Made by a program: the position numbers and the translations under genes. The notes below the pieces were generated by a model. That model worked only from the letters and a program-made list of their open reading frames with translations. It was not told where the DNA came from and ran no database searches. Below, in pieces: positions 49,640 to 63,123 of a stretch of 64,000 nt of DNA. Numbering within the stretch: position 1 is the first letter of the stretch; each line of letters starts with the position of its first letter. The DNA comes from Dipylidium caninum (taxonomy: Eukaryota > Platyhelminthes > Cestoda > Cyclophyllidea > Dipylidiidae), in assembly GCA_017562135.1 (NCBI GenBank), contig QEYB01001251.1, forward strand, positions 80,795-144,794, in the 5' to 3' direction.

Positions 49640-51556
49640 TTCCCTCCACCAGTGGACGCTGACCATGCTGCGCTGAAACTCGGTGCCTCTCGGCTGCGCC
49701 TCCGTCCAACGCAAGTGCGTCATCCGCCCCGGTCTGCGTACCATCTTCGGGGAGACCAGAAATGCTTCACACCTGACAACGCCGCGGTCAACGGAGTCTT
49801 CCACCAACCGCGTCCGTGTACACGTTGAACGAGGAAGTGGGGGCCTCGAGTGCCCAACTCCTCGCTCCACCCACCCACGGCATGGCCGGTGTCGGGTGGT
49901 GGGGTGTGGCGGTTGAGTCGGAGTGGAGGAGGCATTGTTGGTAGAGCCCATTCTGCGTCATTTTGCGTCGAATGCAACAAGGATCCATCCATGTGTGCGA
50001 CTTCCATTCACTATTCTCTTTGAAGCATGGCTGACTGAGCTGAGCAGAAGGCGCACGCGGTTGAGGTGGATGCGACGTCGTCTCGTCGAGGCGACGTTCG
50101 CCTCGACAGTGGTGAAGTCAGACTGTGATCTTAAATTTGGACCTTTTCACATGACGACTTCTGCGTGTGAGGCGATCGCGACGAACGCTTGAGGAGACGA
50201 GCGCCCAACCGCGAGATTAAAGCGAACTCCATGAAGGCGAACTTTTGCGCTTTGCAAAGTGATTTTATGAAATTGCCAGTCACACAGCCAAAAGCATGCT
50301 TCAATAGTGGAATGGTGGGTCAGATTGGAGGGAGTTGTTGTTTTTACTCGTCCACTTGCCTCGACTGGGCGGGGTGCAGATGCGCCAGTCCGTTGGCGGC
50401 ACGGCGTTCGGCTGGTGTGTCGTCTCCCGTCTGTCAGTCGAATGTCAACTGTTGATTGTTGGGCTTCGTGGCTGGTCGTCGTTCTCCTCCACTCACCGGT
50501 AATGAAGACGAAGGTGAGCGAGCACCATGCAACAGCCTCCAAACGACCTCAAAAGTCATTTTTGGTGGCGGAGTTGTGGACGGACGAGCGGGAGGAGGCA
50601 CTGCCAGCCCCACGGCTGCATCGGCACCAGCAGTGCCCTCTGGGGAAGAGTTCTGCGCCCACGACTCCGAGACGTGTGGTCGGAGAGCGGAGAGACGAGC
50701 GGTGGAGGCGGACAGCAGCAGACGAGGCGTGCTGGAGGAGAAGATTCACACCGACCGCCACTCACCCGCTTGGAGGCGCACCCGCGACCTCCGTTCAGTG
50801 TGCGTCGAAACGGCTGAGTCGCCTCTCACACGAGTCATGCGACGAGTGTGTGGTGGACGACGAGGGTAGACCTGGCAGCGGTTGAGAAACGCGAGGAGCA
50901 GAGGCATGCGGCACACGCACACGACACACGACGCAACAGCAGAATCGCTCGAACGCAGTCCACGAGACGGGCTGTGGTCTCCTCTCCTCTCCTCGACTCC
51001 AGGTGAGACGCTCAGCGTGGTCGCATTGTCCTGCGACGCTGCGCGTGACTCCTCTTCGTGGAGGCATCGAGGAGGACGATGAGACGAGGAGGGGCCACGA
51101 AAGAGGGGCGACTGCAGACATGGCAGCGCTGCGAACAACCTCCTCGTCCACCCCCTTCTCTCTCTCTCTTCGGTCTTCGCGGTGTTGCCATGTCGCCTCG
51201 ACCTCGGCAACGCAGACGACTGAGCAGGAGCACGCGGTTGCTTCCCTTCCCTTCTCCTCACGTCAGAGCGCCGTCTCGTGGAACTGTCGGTTTGCCGCAT
51301 CCGCCGCACGCCCGTGGTGAGGTAGGCCTCTCGTGCGAGTGGAGACAATCTTGCAGTGAGGGAAATGCGGCCTCCTCCCTACCTTCCGTGTCTCGTGTTC
51401 GATCTCCTCCTCATCCTCCTTTCCCTTTCCCTTTCCCTTTCCTCCTTCGCCTGTCGTCGTGGGATCTACTCAGGACAGTGCGGCAACTGCCTCGTCCCCA
51501 CGTGGAAGACGGAGGGCTGTCCCTTCCGCCTCGAGTCCACCCGTCGTTCGGAGCGC

Positions 51557-51585
<29 letters not shown>
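51557..51585. repeat. GT microsatellite (right-arm mirror of 47245-47275)
   Basis: A GT dinucleotide run at the position expected from the inverted duplication. Confidence 0.85.
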
Positions 51586-51588
<3 letters not shown>

Positions 51589-51963
51589 GATGTAGTGGGT
51601 GTCCCATGTGCGAGCGAGGTGCGTTGAGCGTGTTGGAGGGAGGAAGGGCGATTGCGGCTGCAGTTCCCTCGGCATTTCGGAGGCAGTGGGATGCACGTCT
51701 GTTGCCCAAGTCGGTGGTCGTGCAGTCGGCAGTGGAGATCGTCTGGATCGGGAAGACGGTCATTGGAGCGAGGCGATTGCGATTACAACTGCGAGGTGGC
51801 GTGGCGGTGGCGGTGGCGTTGGCGTGAGGCAGAAGGGGCCAAAAAGAGGCGCTGACAGCCCGAGAGGTGCATGCGAGTTGATGGCCAATGGAGTGACGAG
51901 TGCTCACGATGCGTCCACCAATCAGCGGCGCAGTCCGTGTGACCACACGTGCGCTGATGGGGG

Positions 51964-52002
51964 AGGAGGAGGAGGAGGAGGAGGAGGAGGAGGAGGAGGA
52001 GG
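51964..52002. repeat. GGA trinucleotide run, expanded relative to the left arm
   Basis: About 13 GGA units, whereas the partner site in the left arm (around 46852-46867) has only about four to five CCT units. Confidence 0.75.
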
Positions 52003-52189
52003 AACAAAAGCCGGAGTGCGTGGGCAGATTGTCACGAAAAGCCACGCTGTGTCGTGTCCCCGTGGACGGAGGAATCAGCTCTCTTAACTTCCCTGGTGCA
52101 CTCGTGGACAGAGCGACTCGCGTTGAGTGGACAGTGCGATGTCAGGTTAGTGCATTGCCCCAGCATTACACACCACTTCAGGCCGTCGT

Positions 52190-54007
52190 CATCGGAGCGA
52201 CCACTGGCGACTGTGCGACGCCAGTCGAGCCGTTGGATTTGAGAGTTGAGTGGAAGAGGAGGAGTTGTCCCCTGAGGCAGTCGGAAGCCGGTCAATTTGC
52301 GTCAGCTGTCAAGTGGTCCGACCGCGACGAAGCGGGCGCGTAGCGAGGTGCTAAGTGAGACGGGGGGGAGAGTGGAGGCGGGCACAGGCAGAGGCACAGA
52401 CCGAGGGACGTCGCCCTGGCCGTGGACGTGGACGTGCACCTGCCCGATGAACGCGTCGTCGACGACGTGGTGCGGAGGAAGAGGTGGCCGAGGAAGGGAA
52501 GGGGGAGGGAAGAGGAAGAGGAAAAGGAGAGGAGTGGATGAATTGAACAGACGGTTGGAGTAGGACGCGAGAGGAGAAGGGCAAGAGGACCAGGACGAGG
52601 ACGAGGACGAGGACGAGGACGGGGCGTGGAAGAGCAAGTGGAGAAGGCACGTCGAGCGCAGACACGGCCTCGGGAGGGCGAGAGCCACCACTCCTTCACC
52701 GCCAGCCGGATCCGGAGCTCGTCGCCAGCAGGTCATGGTGAGTCTGCTCCTCTCCTGCGCTCACCCTCACCGCTTCGTCTGAGTTGTAGGAGATGCTGCG
52801 CAACAATGATCCCCGCTGAGGTACAGGAACGACCGTGAAGTCATCGTGAAATCCGTTCGCGGGGGTCGCAGTGTGTCGAAGCAGCGGATGCGGACCTGGC
52901 TGGCAAACTTCTGTACGCTCCCACGCGCATGTGCTCGCGCTCAGACGCTCCTGCTCGCGCAACCACGTGCTCTGCTCGCTGCCTGCTCTGCTCTGCTTCG
53001 TTGTTGTGTTGTGCTCTGCTGCTGCAGTTGTCGCTGCGCTGCTTTGTCTGCTGCCGCGGCGGCGGGCTTGTGTGCGCGGGTCGGCAGCACTGGGCAGTTC
53101 CGTCTGCTCGCCCGCCGCGGTGTTTCCTTTGCCTGCCTGTGTTGTGTTTGTGACGGACAGCGGGTGATCCGCGTGGTGTGGGAAAAAACTCTCATGATGA
53201 CGTGTTTTCTGTTGTCAGCGGAGAAAAGAGGGCGGCGGCTACGTGTCTGCGGAGCGTGTGGTCGAGAGAAGAGTTTCGGCGCGGTCGTTGCGGCAGCACC
53301 TTCTGTCACACAGCGACAGCAAAACCTACCTGTGCGTGCACTGTCTGAAGGCTTCAAACGACACTCGACATGTGGAAGCGCCACATTCGGACACACACGT
53401 GTGAGTGAGCACGCCGCCCCATCTTCGTCTTCATCTTCACCTATCCGCCTGCACCTGCCTCTGCACCTTCGTGTCACACGCGCAGTCATAGTCAACACCC
53501 ACAATCACACCCACACCCACACCCACATCCACATCCAGTCGCATCACAGTCCAGTCTGAGGCACAGTGGCTACATCTCCCCCTCCCGTCAGTGTGATCTA
53601 ATGTCGTCTAGTCGTGTGTAGTTCTAGTCTAGTCTAGTCTAATCTCGTCTCGTCTGCGTCTTTTTCGCCTTTTATCCGCGTCGGTGCATCGTCTGAACGG
53701 CGCGTGGCCCTGGCGATTGGTGCAATGCAGATTTCAGCCCTTCGAGTGCACCCACTGCCCGAATCGGTTCGCGCAACGCTCCACACTGGACGACCCACCT
53801 GAGGTGCGTGCACGGGAGTGGAGGGGAGCGGCGCCTCACCGTCAGCGGCGAGAGACGCTGCATGTGTGCGAGCGGTGCGGCTTCTCGTGCGAGACCTACG
53901 AGCTGCTGTTGGAGCACTTGGCCAAACCCCCCCCAGAGCAACCACCCCTCGACACCGACGCAACTCGCAGTGGTGTACAGACACATGGAGACGCGGAGAA
54001 GCCGTGA
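52190..54007 (+). pseudogene. Frameshifted right-arm copy of ZnF-B
   Basis: The acidic exon, the LRYRNDREVIV module (near 52800-52860), the first finger pair (53225-53400) and the last finger pair (53735-54007) are all recognisable in ZnF-B order, but they lie in several frames. The first pair is broken (CGACGREKS, then a shift), and NPF of the module is lost at a one-base insertion near 52850. The last exon is the best preserved (CTHCPNRFAQRSTL; CERCGFSCETYELLLEHL). If the arm is a sequencing artefact this is not a real locus. Confidence 0.7.
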
Positions 54008-54009
54008 GG

Positions 54010-57000
54010 TGACGTCTCCCCGTGCCATGCCATGCCATGCCATCCACATCGACAATTCCCATTTCCATGCTCGAATGTGTACCACTTCCTCCTCTGCCCA
54101 TCGCCGCCATCTGCGTCGTCAAGTCGCCACGTCGCCACCGTCACTACCGTAGCCACCGAACGTCGCCGCTGGCGTCGCGTAACTGCCACGAGCGATTGCT
54201 GGCTGTTGTGTGTGTGCGCGGTGTGTGTTTGCCCTCGAGCAGAGTTTTGTGCACCGGCCTTCAACGTCTTTCCATCATCCTCTCCCTACGTGTCAACTCC
54301 TTGTGAATAGGAGAAGAGGAGTGTTCTGATGCTCCCCCTTGTGGCGGCATTGCCTGTGCTCGGGGTGGGGGGGATTCTGACGTCATCCGCTCCCGCACCC
54401 CCTCCGACTTGCCCGCGCTTGCATGCCCTGACTGTTTGTAGGAGGGAGTGAGGGCGGCACTCGCCACCACCAGTAGAGCTGTTGGCGTGCGTCAGTTCCC
54501 GCAGGTGGATCCCACGTTGGGCATTTGGTGGCACCTCAGCCAGTCGTGAGTGCGCCGTTCGCAACCTCGGTCGCCTGTTGCTCGTCCTCATCGCAAAGCC
54601 AATCTGCGCTGCCATAGACCGCGCACCTTTGCACCGCGCACCTTGCCGCACCCACCGCATTTGTCACTGTTGATCGCCGAGTGCAGGGGAGGCGGTGCCG
54701 ATGCAGTGCCAGTTGCCAGTGCCCGCATCGTCGGTGGGCGCTTCGTCACAGAGCTGATGGGACAGAGGTGGAGAGTTGGGCTTTATGTTGGGGATTTGTC
54801 ATTCACTGATTCCGTAGGGTCAAGACTGTCCCCACGCCGGCCGAGAGGCAGGCAGAATGTGATAAATTAGGCGAGAGGTGGGGCGAATGCGACGTGGGGG
54901 ACGCGGGGGTGTGCGGGCTGTGGGCGCAAGCTGGACATTGCCTGCACCGATGTAAGGATCAGCCATGTGAGACACGTTCGGACACGTCGGAATGCGACCA
55001 CGTTTCGAGTGGCTCACCATCCTCAGGTTTCTCCATCTTTGCCTACTGATCACAGGCCCGGGACGTAAATTCGGGTGGAGTCGGTGACCAGCGCCCACCA
55101 ACATTGTCCCGGCTGGCGCCGCAGATCGACCGCCAGAGGCGACCCTCGGCCCAATCTTTCCGTCGTTGTTTGTGTGACTCGCTGCATGAACTGGTGCTCT
55201 TATGTGGTCTGGGAGGAGGAGGAGGAGGGAGGATGAGGTAGAAGAATAGAGCGTGAGCCAGCGCGTGTGCGAAGATGCCAGCTGTGGTTTGTCACCCGAG
55301 GCTGGTTCAATGGTGGCGTGCTCAGAGCAAATGGCATTATCACAACCTGTTGAGTTGGTTGGGGGACGCGGCGTCGGGCGTCCAGTGGTCAAGCTGCTAG
55401 TGGTTGCGGCATGTGATGGTAGAATGTCGAAAGGATTGTGTTGTGGATGCATGGCCGCGGGCGAGTGGTGCGCCCGTGGCGTTAGGGGGAAACGAGGGAA
55501 GTGCTGTGGACGTTTGCTTGTTTGTTCGGCAAAGCCCCGAAGTCGGGGGTTTCGATTGGTCGTGGCACCAGCAGTCTTGGGTTGGGCACACGCCCACTGC
55601 CACTCCCTACCACCTCGTCCCACGCGACTGCTGGTGCCATTCCATCGCCGCTGGATGCTCGGTCGTCTTCGGCTCCCGCCTGTCGCTGTGCTGTCGAGGG
55701 CGTGTGGTAGTCATCCGACCCGCACTCCCTCGCCCTACCTTTATGTGGAGGCACCAGCTTATGACTCTCGGGAACGAGTTTCCAAGTGGGCGGTTGTGGG
55801 GCCCTTCGTTGTGAGTGATGATTTGCTGTTGTAAGTCGATTTGCCCAGGGGAAGGAGGCGGGAGAAGTGAATAGACTTGCAACATAAACAAGGTGTGGCT
55901 GTCCGCGAAAAGGCGTCGACCCTGTGTATCTCCTGCAGATGGAGCACAGAAGAGGACTGAGACTGAGGAACGAGTACGAGGAACGAGGAGGCTGAAAGAA
56001 GCACCTGACTCTTGTGCCGACGTCGCGTGACGCGACATGAATTGGTCGAGAACCGCGAATGAGTTCTTCTTCACTGTGTGGGACAATTCATCCTGATAGA
56101 CTGCCACCTCGCCATGGCCCTCGCTAAACGTTGGACGGTGTGTGCTCTGCCGGCCAGAGGAGAAAGTGCCTTATCTCAAGTCAGAAGTTGACGGAGAGCT
56201 AGAGTAGAGGGAGGCGAGAGTAGGTAGAGGAAGGAGGGAGGGTAAGGGACTCCCTTCCCCCCAATGACTGTGGAGGATTGCCTGCAGCCTCTTCCCTCCT
56301 CTGATCCAGCGTTGTGCGAGGATGAGTGGTCGGCATTGCATAAGCGCGTCGCCCTGCCGGGTTGGCCCTCAGTCCGCCTGTGCCGTGACCTGTACCGTTG
56401 CAGCAAATTTCGTGTGAGTCGAGTGGAGTTGATGCCAAACACATGGTGCCCGTGACGCGTCGCCTGCTTCCCGCGTTCAGTCGCGGGGCGAAGCGGCGAT
56501 ACCTGCGCTCTGTGACTACCTCTTCCTCCCCCTCCACCTAATACGTCTGCCCCCTCCTCTTCTCTCGCAGTAGGGCGTTATGCCCGGCGAGTGCCTTGTC
56601 GTTTCGCGAAGGCACTGGCGATGTGATGGCGTGAGACACTGATTTGGGTGGCGCGATCGCGTGTGCTATGTCATGATGGTATAAAGGACCTGCCTTTCGA
56701 CGTTCGATTATAGTTCCCCGGTTGATTCAGAACGCGATGCGGAGCAGTCTGCTCGTAGCACGTTGCGATTTCTATGGGTGCACGCCGCGTTTGTTCTGCG
56801 TGATAACTCCCGAATCCTACCTAAATGTCTGCGGTCGAAGCCCTCGCTCAAGTTTCTGGAACTCAGCGGCTGAGCCTCACCCGATGCCCACCTTACGTCG
56901 GAGCCACTCATTGATTCGCGACTGCGAGCAAACACAGTACGAGTTCACCTAGCACAAACCCAACGCGCTACCTGCGAAGACCCACACACACACACACTTG

Positions 57001-59880
57001 GGTCACCCACTGCTTAACCTTGACAGGTTGATGGCAAACCATCGGCGCGCGTCAACTTCATCGCTGTGTGATGCCGAAAATTGTCGTGGTCTTTCCGGTA
57101 GACAATCGCGACAAAACAACTCTTCTCACACTCATTAATGTGTAGTCATGCTTCTGCTCGGTCCAGCGGTTGGAGTTGTGAATGGAGGGCGCCCGTGGCG
57201 TATTGAATGCGCGTCTGAAGTGTGCACGTTGCCTACGGAGGGAAATGAGCCTGGCAACCTCTTTCCCCCTGCATGGTGGCACCAACAGCGTCAGCGTCAG
57301 CGTCATGCAAGCATTCTCCTCAGTTGTTAAACCAAAGCTACACCCACGAGGTGCCAGTGTCGCTTTGTGGCCGAGGAGTGAGGTACCGAACTGGCAAGTG
57401 TGTTGCGTGGTGACTCTTGCGTCGGTCCGCTGCTGTGTTTGTGTTCGTAAGCATGGGATCCGCGTGGACGCTGAAGCCGATGCATTAACTGGCACGTGCA
57501 GACATGCAGGAGGCGAAGGCTCCACTCATGAGAAATGATGTGCGAGTGAAGATGTCGTGTGGTTGTCTGAATGGAGTTGGGTGTGCGGTTGCTTAATCGA
57601 GCGCAGTCTGATTTTCTATGTGGGGGACTCCGTCGGGTAATAGGTCTAAATCCTCCAAGTGTGAGGGTGGGGGAGCATTGGCTCCGGCAATTCCCGGGAA
57701 GCGTAGTTAAGATGCGGTCGGGGTCTGCTCGTGTGGCTAACTGCGACTGTTGCTCGGTGGGGCCGAAAAATTACTGAAGTGACCCTGTTTGAGATCTTGC
57801 CGTTCTGAGTAATGTTGAGAGTTGCGGGTGTCGAGTGTGTCGCGACGTGTAGTGGGGCCATAGACGAGTTTTGAGAAAAGACAAAATCTGCGTAGTGGAT
57901 GTGAAAACTTGGTGGTCCGTGTTGGACGACCTGTACACGAGAACAGGTCTGGCTGTAGGCGCAATAGACGCGTGCAGCACCCGGAGTGTGCGCTTCCGTC
58001 AAATGTGTCGTAGTCGGTCCGAGGGTCTAGACTGGAAATTCGCCCATCTGCCTCAACTCCGCTTCCCTTTCTACTACTCTCTCATAATCGTTATACAGAC
58101 CCGCATTCGGTTCTACCTGACATGTGAGGCGCGGTGGCCATTTTCACAACTAATCACTTGCGGGAATTTGTGATGTTCTCAAAAGACGTGCAGCCACCGC
58201 CTCCTCGATTCTGAGGCCGTAGTTGAGAGGTTCGCAAACAGGAAGGCGTTTGTGTGAGGGTGGAAGAAAGCCAACTGTTAGATTTCGGGCCGTTGGATAG
58301 GATTACCTTCCCGTGATGTGGTGTCAAATCGTTGCTATTGATTGTTGTATTGACTCAGTGTTAACCAGCTCGCGGGCCATGGGTAAGTACAGGGTATGAG
58401 GACTCAATAGGAGTCGCTCGAGCGACGTATGGGGTTAGATTCGGCTGTCGAGAAGTAGTCTGTTAAAAGTGAGAACAGAATCGGAAGATGCCTGTCGTTG
58501 CCCAAATACTCCTCGCTCTCATGATTCAAACTGTTCGTCATGCGTACGTCGGGTGGATATAGTGGTGAACTCGCATGTCCTTCGGTCCGTCCATTTTATT
58601 ATGCTATTTGGCAATGGTTGACGCGGAGTTTTCAAGCCACTCTACCCCAATGGCTGTTGTGGCTGCTACGGTGTGATATGGTTCTACTTGATGCTCTCGG
58701 ATCGTGTACGTGCACTCTTCCCTTGCAAGTCCGCGTAAATGAAGGGCTCAGCTCCTCGATATGAGCACTGTCAAGCAATGAGACTAGTGGCGCGAACAGG
58801 TTACTTTGTAAAGCAACTCGAGACCCAAATTATGTCCACCTGATCTGACTCAACTAATAGGTTGCGAGTGTGGGAGCTCGAATTGTGAGAACTTCATGTG
58901 AGCTTCTTCGAGATGTGCGACCTAAAATAATGAGATTGAGCAGTGTGTGTGTGAATGTCGTGCTTTGATCGACTTCATGTGGTCCCGGGGTCTGTCTCCC
59001 AGGCTTTCGTATGGCTTGCGTTGATCGACCTTGGCATACAGTTAGTGTGCGTGAATACTCCTGCGCGTCCGGGCCACCTCAGTGACGAGCGGAAGGTATG
59101 GTTCGGAATGGCTGTTGGTTCCGTATTGCAGCTCTCTCGTATTCGTGGGTATGACACTTGTGTTTGACTATCGATTAGTAGCCCACTGAGGTTTGGTGAA
59201 GGATGTGGGTTTTGCCTCTGCTCGCTCGCGTGGCGGTTTGTCGGGCTGACCACGATGCGCGTGCCCTCTCGTGGATTTCGCCTCTATGCTTGCTCCCCTT
59301 CGAGGCTGCTGCAAATCGCAATGGGAGGATGGCACGAGGTGAAGGATGGACAGAAAATTATGTCAGCTGTTGACGGATTGGGTCTCTGCATCCTCTTCAA
59401 TGCAATAATCGTGCGTAGCTTGACGCGATGCAGGTGTCCCCTGACCAGGACTCGGTTCACCTCGAGTTGCCAAGGTTGTCTACTCCGTCACGCATCGCTC
59501 GACAAGATCAGGCCGCTGAATCCGCTCTGGCGTTCCTCCCCCACAGACAACACTGGAATCTCCCACCTATGTTCCGCAAGTTGACGTCGTGATATGGCAA
59601 TAGTGTCTAGCTCAACTCAGGGCCGAACACGCATTCCTCAGGGGTTTATCGTCAGCCCGAGGGCTGCACTCGTCTCTGCTGTTGCGAAATGATGCGTGAG
59701 TGAAATGCAGCCGATAGGGTCAGAGCGTGAACATGATGGGATGTAGTAGCTATTCAAGTGCTGCAGTTTAAACTGTTGGCATTCAATCGCCAGAAGATTC
59801 GGAACCACGTAAATGCGACGCCGCCGTCTAAAGTTCCTTGACCTTGTCGTAGGCGGAGTTGGGTAGTGTGTGATTTAGCC
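54010..59880. other. Right-arm counterpart of the ZnF-B/ZnF-A spacer
   Basis: Noisy reverse complement of about 40500-44940, with anchors such as GTGGGTGACCC (left 42557) against GGGTCACCCAC (right about 56999), and left 41700-41770 against right about 58045-58130. No independent gene is seen. Confidence 0.6.
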
Positions 59881-59894
59881 GGATAGTCTCAGTT

Positions 59895-60960
59895 CAAAGT
59901 TCGCCGAGACGGAGCAGAGAATAATGCAAGCCATGATAGTGACGCGCATGCGTAATACGTAGTCTCCATCGCATACGCGTTTGACCGACAAAATTGAATT
60001 CCTGCGTGACGATGGAGTAAGTCAAGTCAACGTCCTTTACTCACGCTGACATGAGGAAGTGGATGGTGTTGGAGTGTGTGTTTATCCCTCTCTCTGACGT
60101 ACGTCGTCGTACGGCCTGAATGCTCCTGATCTTGCTCAACCCCTTTGGCACGTCGTAATGCCATTGCGTCAGACCAATTGCGGCGAAATATCGCGATTTG
60201 GGTCATGTAGCACGTCATGACTAATCTGTGTAAGTCCCTTCACGTCTCCACTCTGCCTGCCTGCCTGCCTGCCTGCTTCGGTGTTCACACTCCGGCGAGT
60301 CAGACGTTCAGCCGTCAATTGCCAACCCATTTTACCATTCCTATTTATTTGCCCAGAGCGGTTGGCATTTCGAAGCTTTTTTCCACTCTTTCAAAGGTAC
60401 AAGAAATCGGATACCGCTACACTTGTGATTTTTGCCTCAGAGACCTTCCACAGATCTAGTCACGATCCACAGCACCTGCTGACGCACAGCTACAGCCAAG
60501 TATGTTTGTCTGTTGTGAGGGCGACCCTGTTTCAGGGTTACAACAGCCTCGTCGAGATGAGGGTGCCACGTGAATATCCATCGCCGTGAGTTGCATGTCT
60601 CAGTTTGTTTGTAGCACATCTGCCATAGAGCCTCATGCCTTACGCCTCTGTGGCAGGCACCTTCGTCGCCGGTGCAAGTCGTGATGGGAGCGAGGCTGCG
60701 CCCCCTATGGAGGTCTCGTGGCCCGACCGCAGGAGAGGGTCCAAGGAGGAATCGGAGTCCGAATCTGCGCCGAGTCAGGTGCGGGGAGACGGCCACCGCC
60801 CACTCATGCCCCGCTGCGGCTCAGTTTTAACCGGACAGATCTTGCTCTGGCGACACGCTCGAGTTGCTATCATCCCACCACCGGCAAGATCATCAACAAA
60901 CTTCAGCAGGCTTCTAATGAAGCAGAGCTCTCGAAAATGCATAGCATTGATGGAGAGGAC
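59895..60960 (+). pseudogene. Frameshifted right-arm copy of ZnF-A
   Basis: Pieces of all four ZnF-A exons are present: the first-exon counterpart near 59900-59955, a fragment of the first finger (YRYTCDFCLRDLPQI, stop in the linker, near 60415-60459), a broken second finger near 60500-60590, and the Ser/Glu linker with the third finger shifted across frames at 60660-60900. No frame continues through two adjacent exons. Confidence 0.7.
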
Positions 60961-61948
60961 CAACCGAATCGCCAACAGCCTAGCTTATTCTCCCACCCAC
61001 CAACTCGGTCACCGGAGTTGCGCGTCTCTAAGAGGAAGAGCCGAGGAGCAGCTCCCACACCCCGCCTTGTGAGCGCCAAAACCGCCCTCGTCCGGGGCCA
61101 TGAGCTTACCCACTGAACCCATGAGCTCTGCCACCACACTGGCGCCTCAGTAAATCGCTTTTCCCACCGCAACCCACCTCCGCCTTCCCACTTCCTGCTT
61201 CCTCTCGCGCCCGCTCACACACCCTGACGGCGACGCGCCGCGCCGCATATCTGGTGCTTCGTTAGCGGGACCCCATTCGGCAGCCAAGAGTCGCCCGCGC
61301 GAGTAGAAGGGCACTCGAATAGGCTTTCCTGCGTTTTCTCACCACCACACCTCGAAGGAAAGGGCTCGTCACCATCCAGCCTAGTCACGCCCAGTGGGGA
61401 CACGGAAGTGGACAAAGAGCGCCTCCTTAATCACGCCTCCACTCATGAGCTGTGACGTTGTAGGCGAGTAGAATGGACCTCCCTTCCAGGCAACTGCGCC
61501 TTTCCACCTGCTCGCAGATGTTCCACCACTCGCAGGCCGCCATCGCGACTGACGACTGATAAAACCGTCCTAAGCAGAGTCGTTTCCGGTGGCCATGAAA
61601 GCAAACGCAGAGGGGAGGAGAAGAGGAGTCTCGCTGCGCCACCATGCGTGGCCCGTAGGGACTACGACGCCAATTGACAGTCAGGACTAGAAGTGGGAGA
61701 CGCGAACAACGGTGAACTGACGGACGTGCACTGCGAAACCCGCTCCACACGAAAATTGCAAACGTCCGTCAGGGCTCTCAGCAGACAAGAAGGAAGCCCG
61801 CCGGGGACGTGTTGGAGAGAAGAGATGAGGAGGCGACGAAAGCACAATTTAATCGTGCTTGCAAGAGCAGCCGCAGAAAAGTTCGACCGCACGGGCACGT
61901 TGCAGAGCGAGAGAAGAGAGCAGCGGACAGTGCACCGAGTGACCGAGG

Positions 61949-63123
61949 CTACGCGTCTTCGCCCGGAATGCGGGCTCGTTTGCCCGTGACAGCCTGCGAA
62001 GCCGAGGTGACATTCTTCACGTCACTCCGCGAGCCGCACCATGTTCCACTGGAGGAAAAAGAGACGCGAGTCCTCGACAGTTTGGTCTTCGGCGATTGGC
62101 ATGTGCTGCACATACGTAGGTGCCGCAGGAGACGAAAAAAAAGACGGGAGATGCATCTAGTTGAGGCCAACAACAACACCAAGAAAAGCCGACAGCACGC
62201 GGTCTACTTCATGGCAGGAAGCCCTGAACCACGCGTCGCCACCAGGCAGGCCGACGCCCAGTTCACCCACGCCTCCGGGACACGAGGCAAAGGAGTGCAC
62301 CAAGTTCGCCTCACAACTCGCCGTCCAACAAGTGCCACAGTGGAGGAGTGGCATGTTTCAGCCAGTTGCCGAACTCACGCGCAATTCCGCCAGAAGCGTT
62401 CTATGGCTTGGCTTGAATTTTGCCTTCGATATGGCAGCGCTCCGTTGGCGTCCCCAGAGCCCGTGATGTGCCCAGGCTCGCGGACAGTAGGCGGAGAGTG
62501 CACGGCTTCCCGATGACGTGAACGACAGATGCCGTTTAAAGTTGGTGAAGTGATCTTTCTTTGGTACCCCACTCGGAGCCATGCCGGCAGGTCCATCAAC
62601 CAGAGACGCTCATGTCGGCATGAGCTCCGGTTTTTTGGCCTGGATTTGAGCAAATACCCTCGCCAATAGCCATCTCATAGGGTGAGCCGGTAAGGTTCGG
62701 TGGAGCACACCGTCCAACGCACTCCTGCCGCCGTTCTGCCACTTCTCGTGCCGGCCATCGTGTCCGTGGGGGTGCATGGCAAGGCCGGCGGCTGACCACT
62801 GAAACCAGATAGGCTGATAGACGGCCTCACCAAGATGGCCGAAGGGACCCTTCTTCTTCTTCTCTTTTCGCCGAATCGCCAACTCTGTGTGCAGCTCTGT
62901 TTAACCTTCGAGTAACCCCATCGGCACCTCTTGGCCCCCTGGGCAACTCCGGTGGAGCACCCAGCATCACAAAGCTTTGGCTTTTCGTCACCTTCTTCTC
63001 CTATTCTATATTTCAGGAGGTCCATAGCCGCAGTTCGTCCAACTCTCTACCGGGTTGTTTCGATGGACAAGGGGGTTCTTTGGCTCTTCTTCTTCTTGCT
63101 GGGTTGAAATCAAACGGTGTCCT
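61949..63123 (-). pseudogene. Frameshifted right-arm copy of EIF2S2
   Basis: Reverse-strand match to both EIF2S2 coding exons. Recognisable pieces are scattered over all three frames: ILVRPSISLSGFSGQPP, PYEMAIGEGICSNPGQK, VPKKDHFTNFKRHLSF, and in the zinc-finger exon [16 protein letters not shown]. The second K-block is reduced to a Lys/Arg run after GEKR. Many single-base indels exclude a functional product. Confidence 0.8.
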
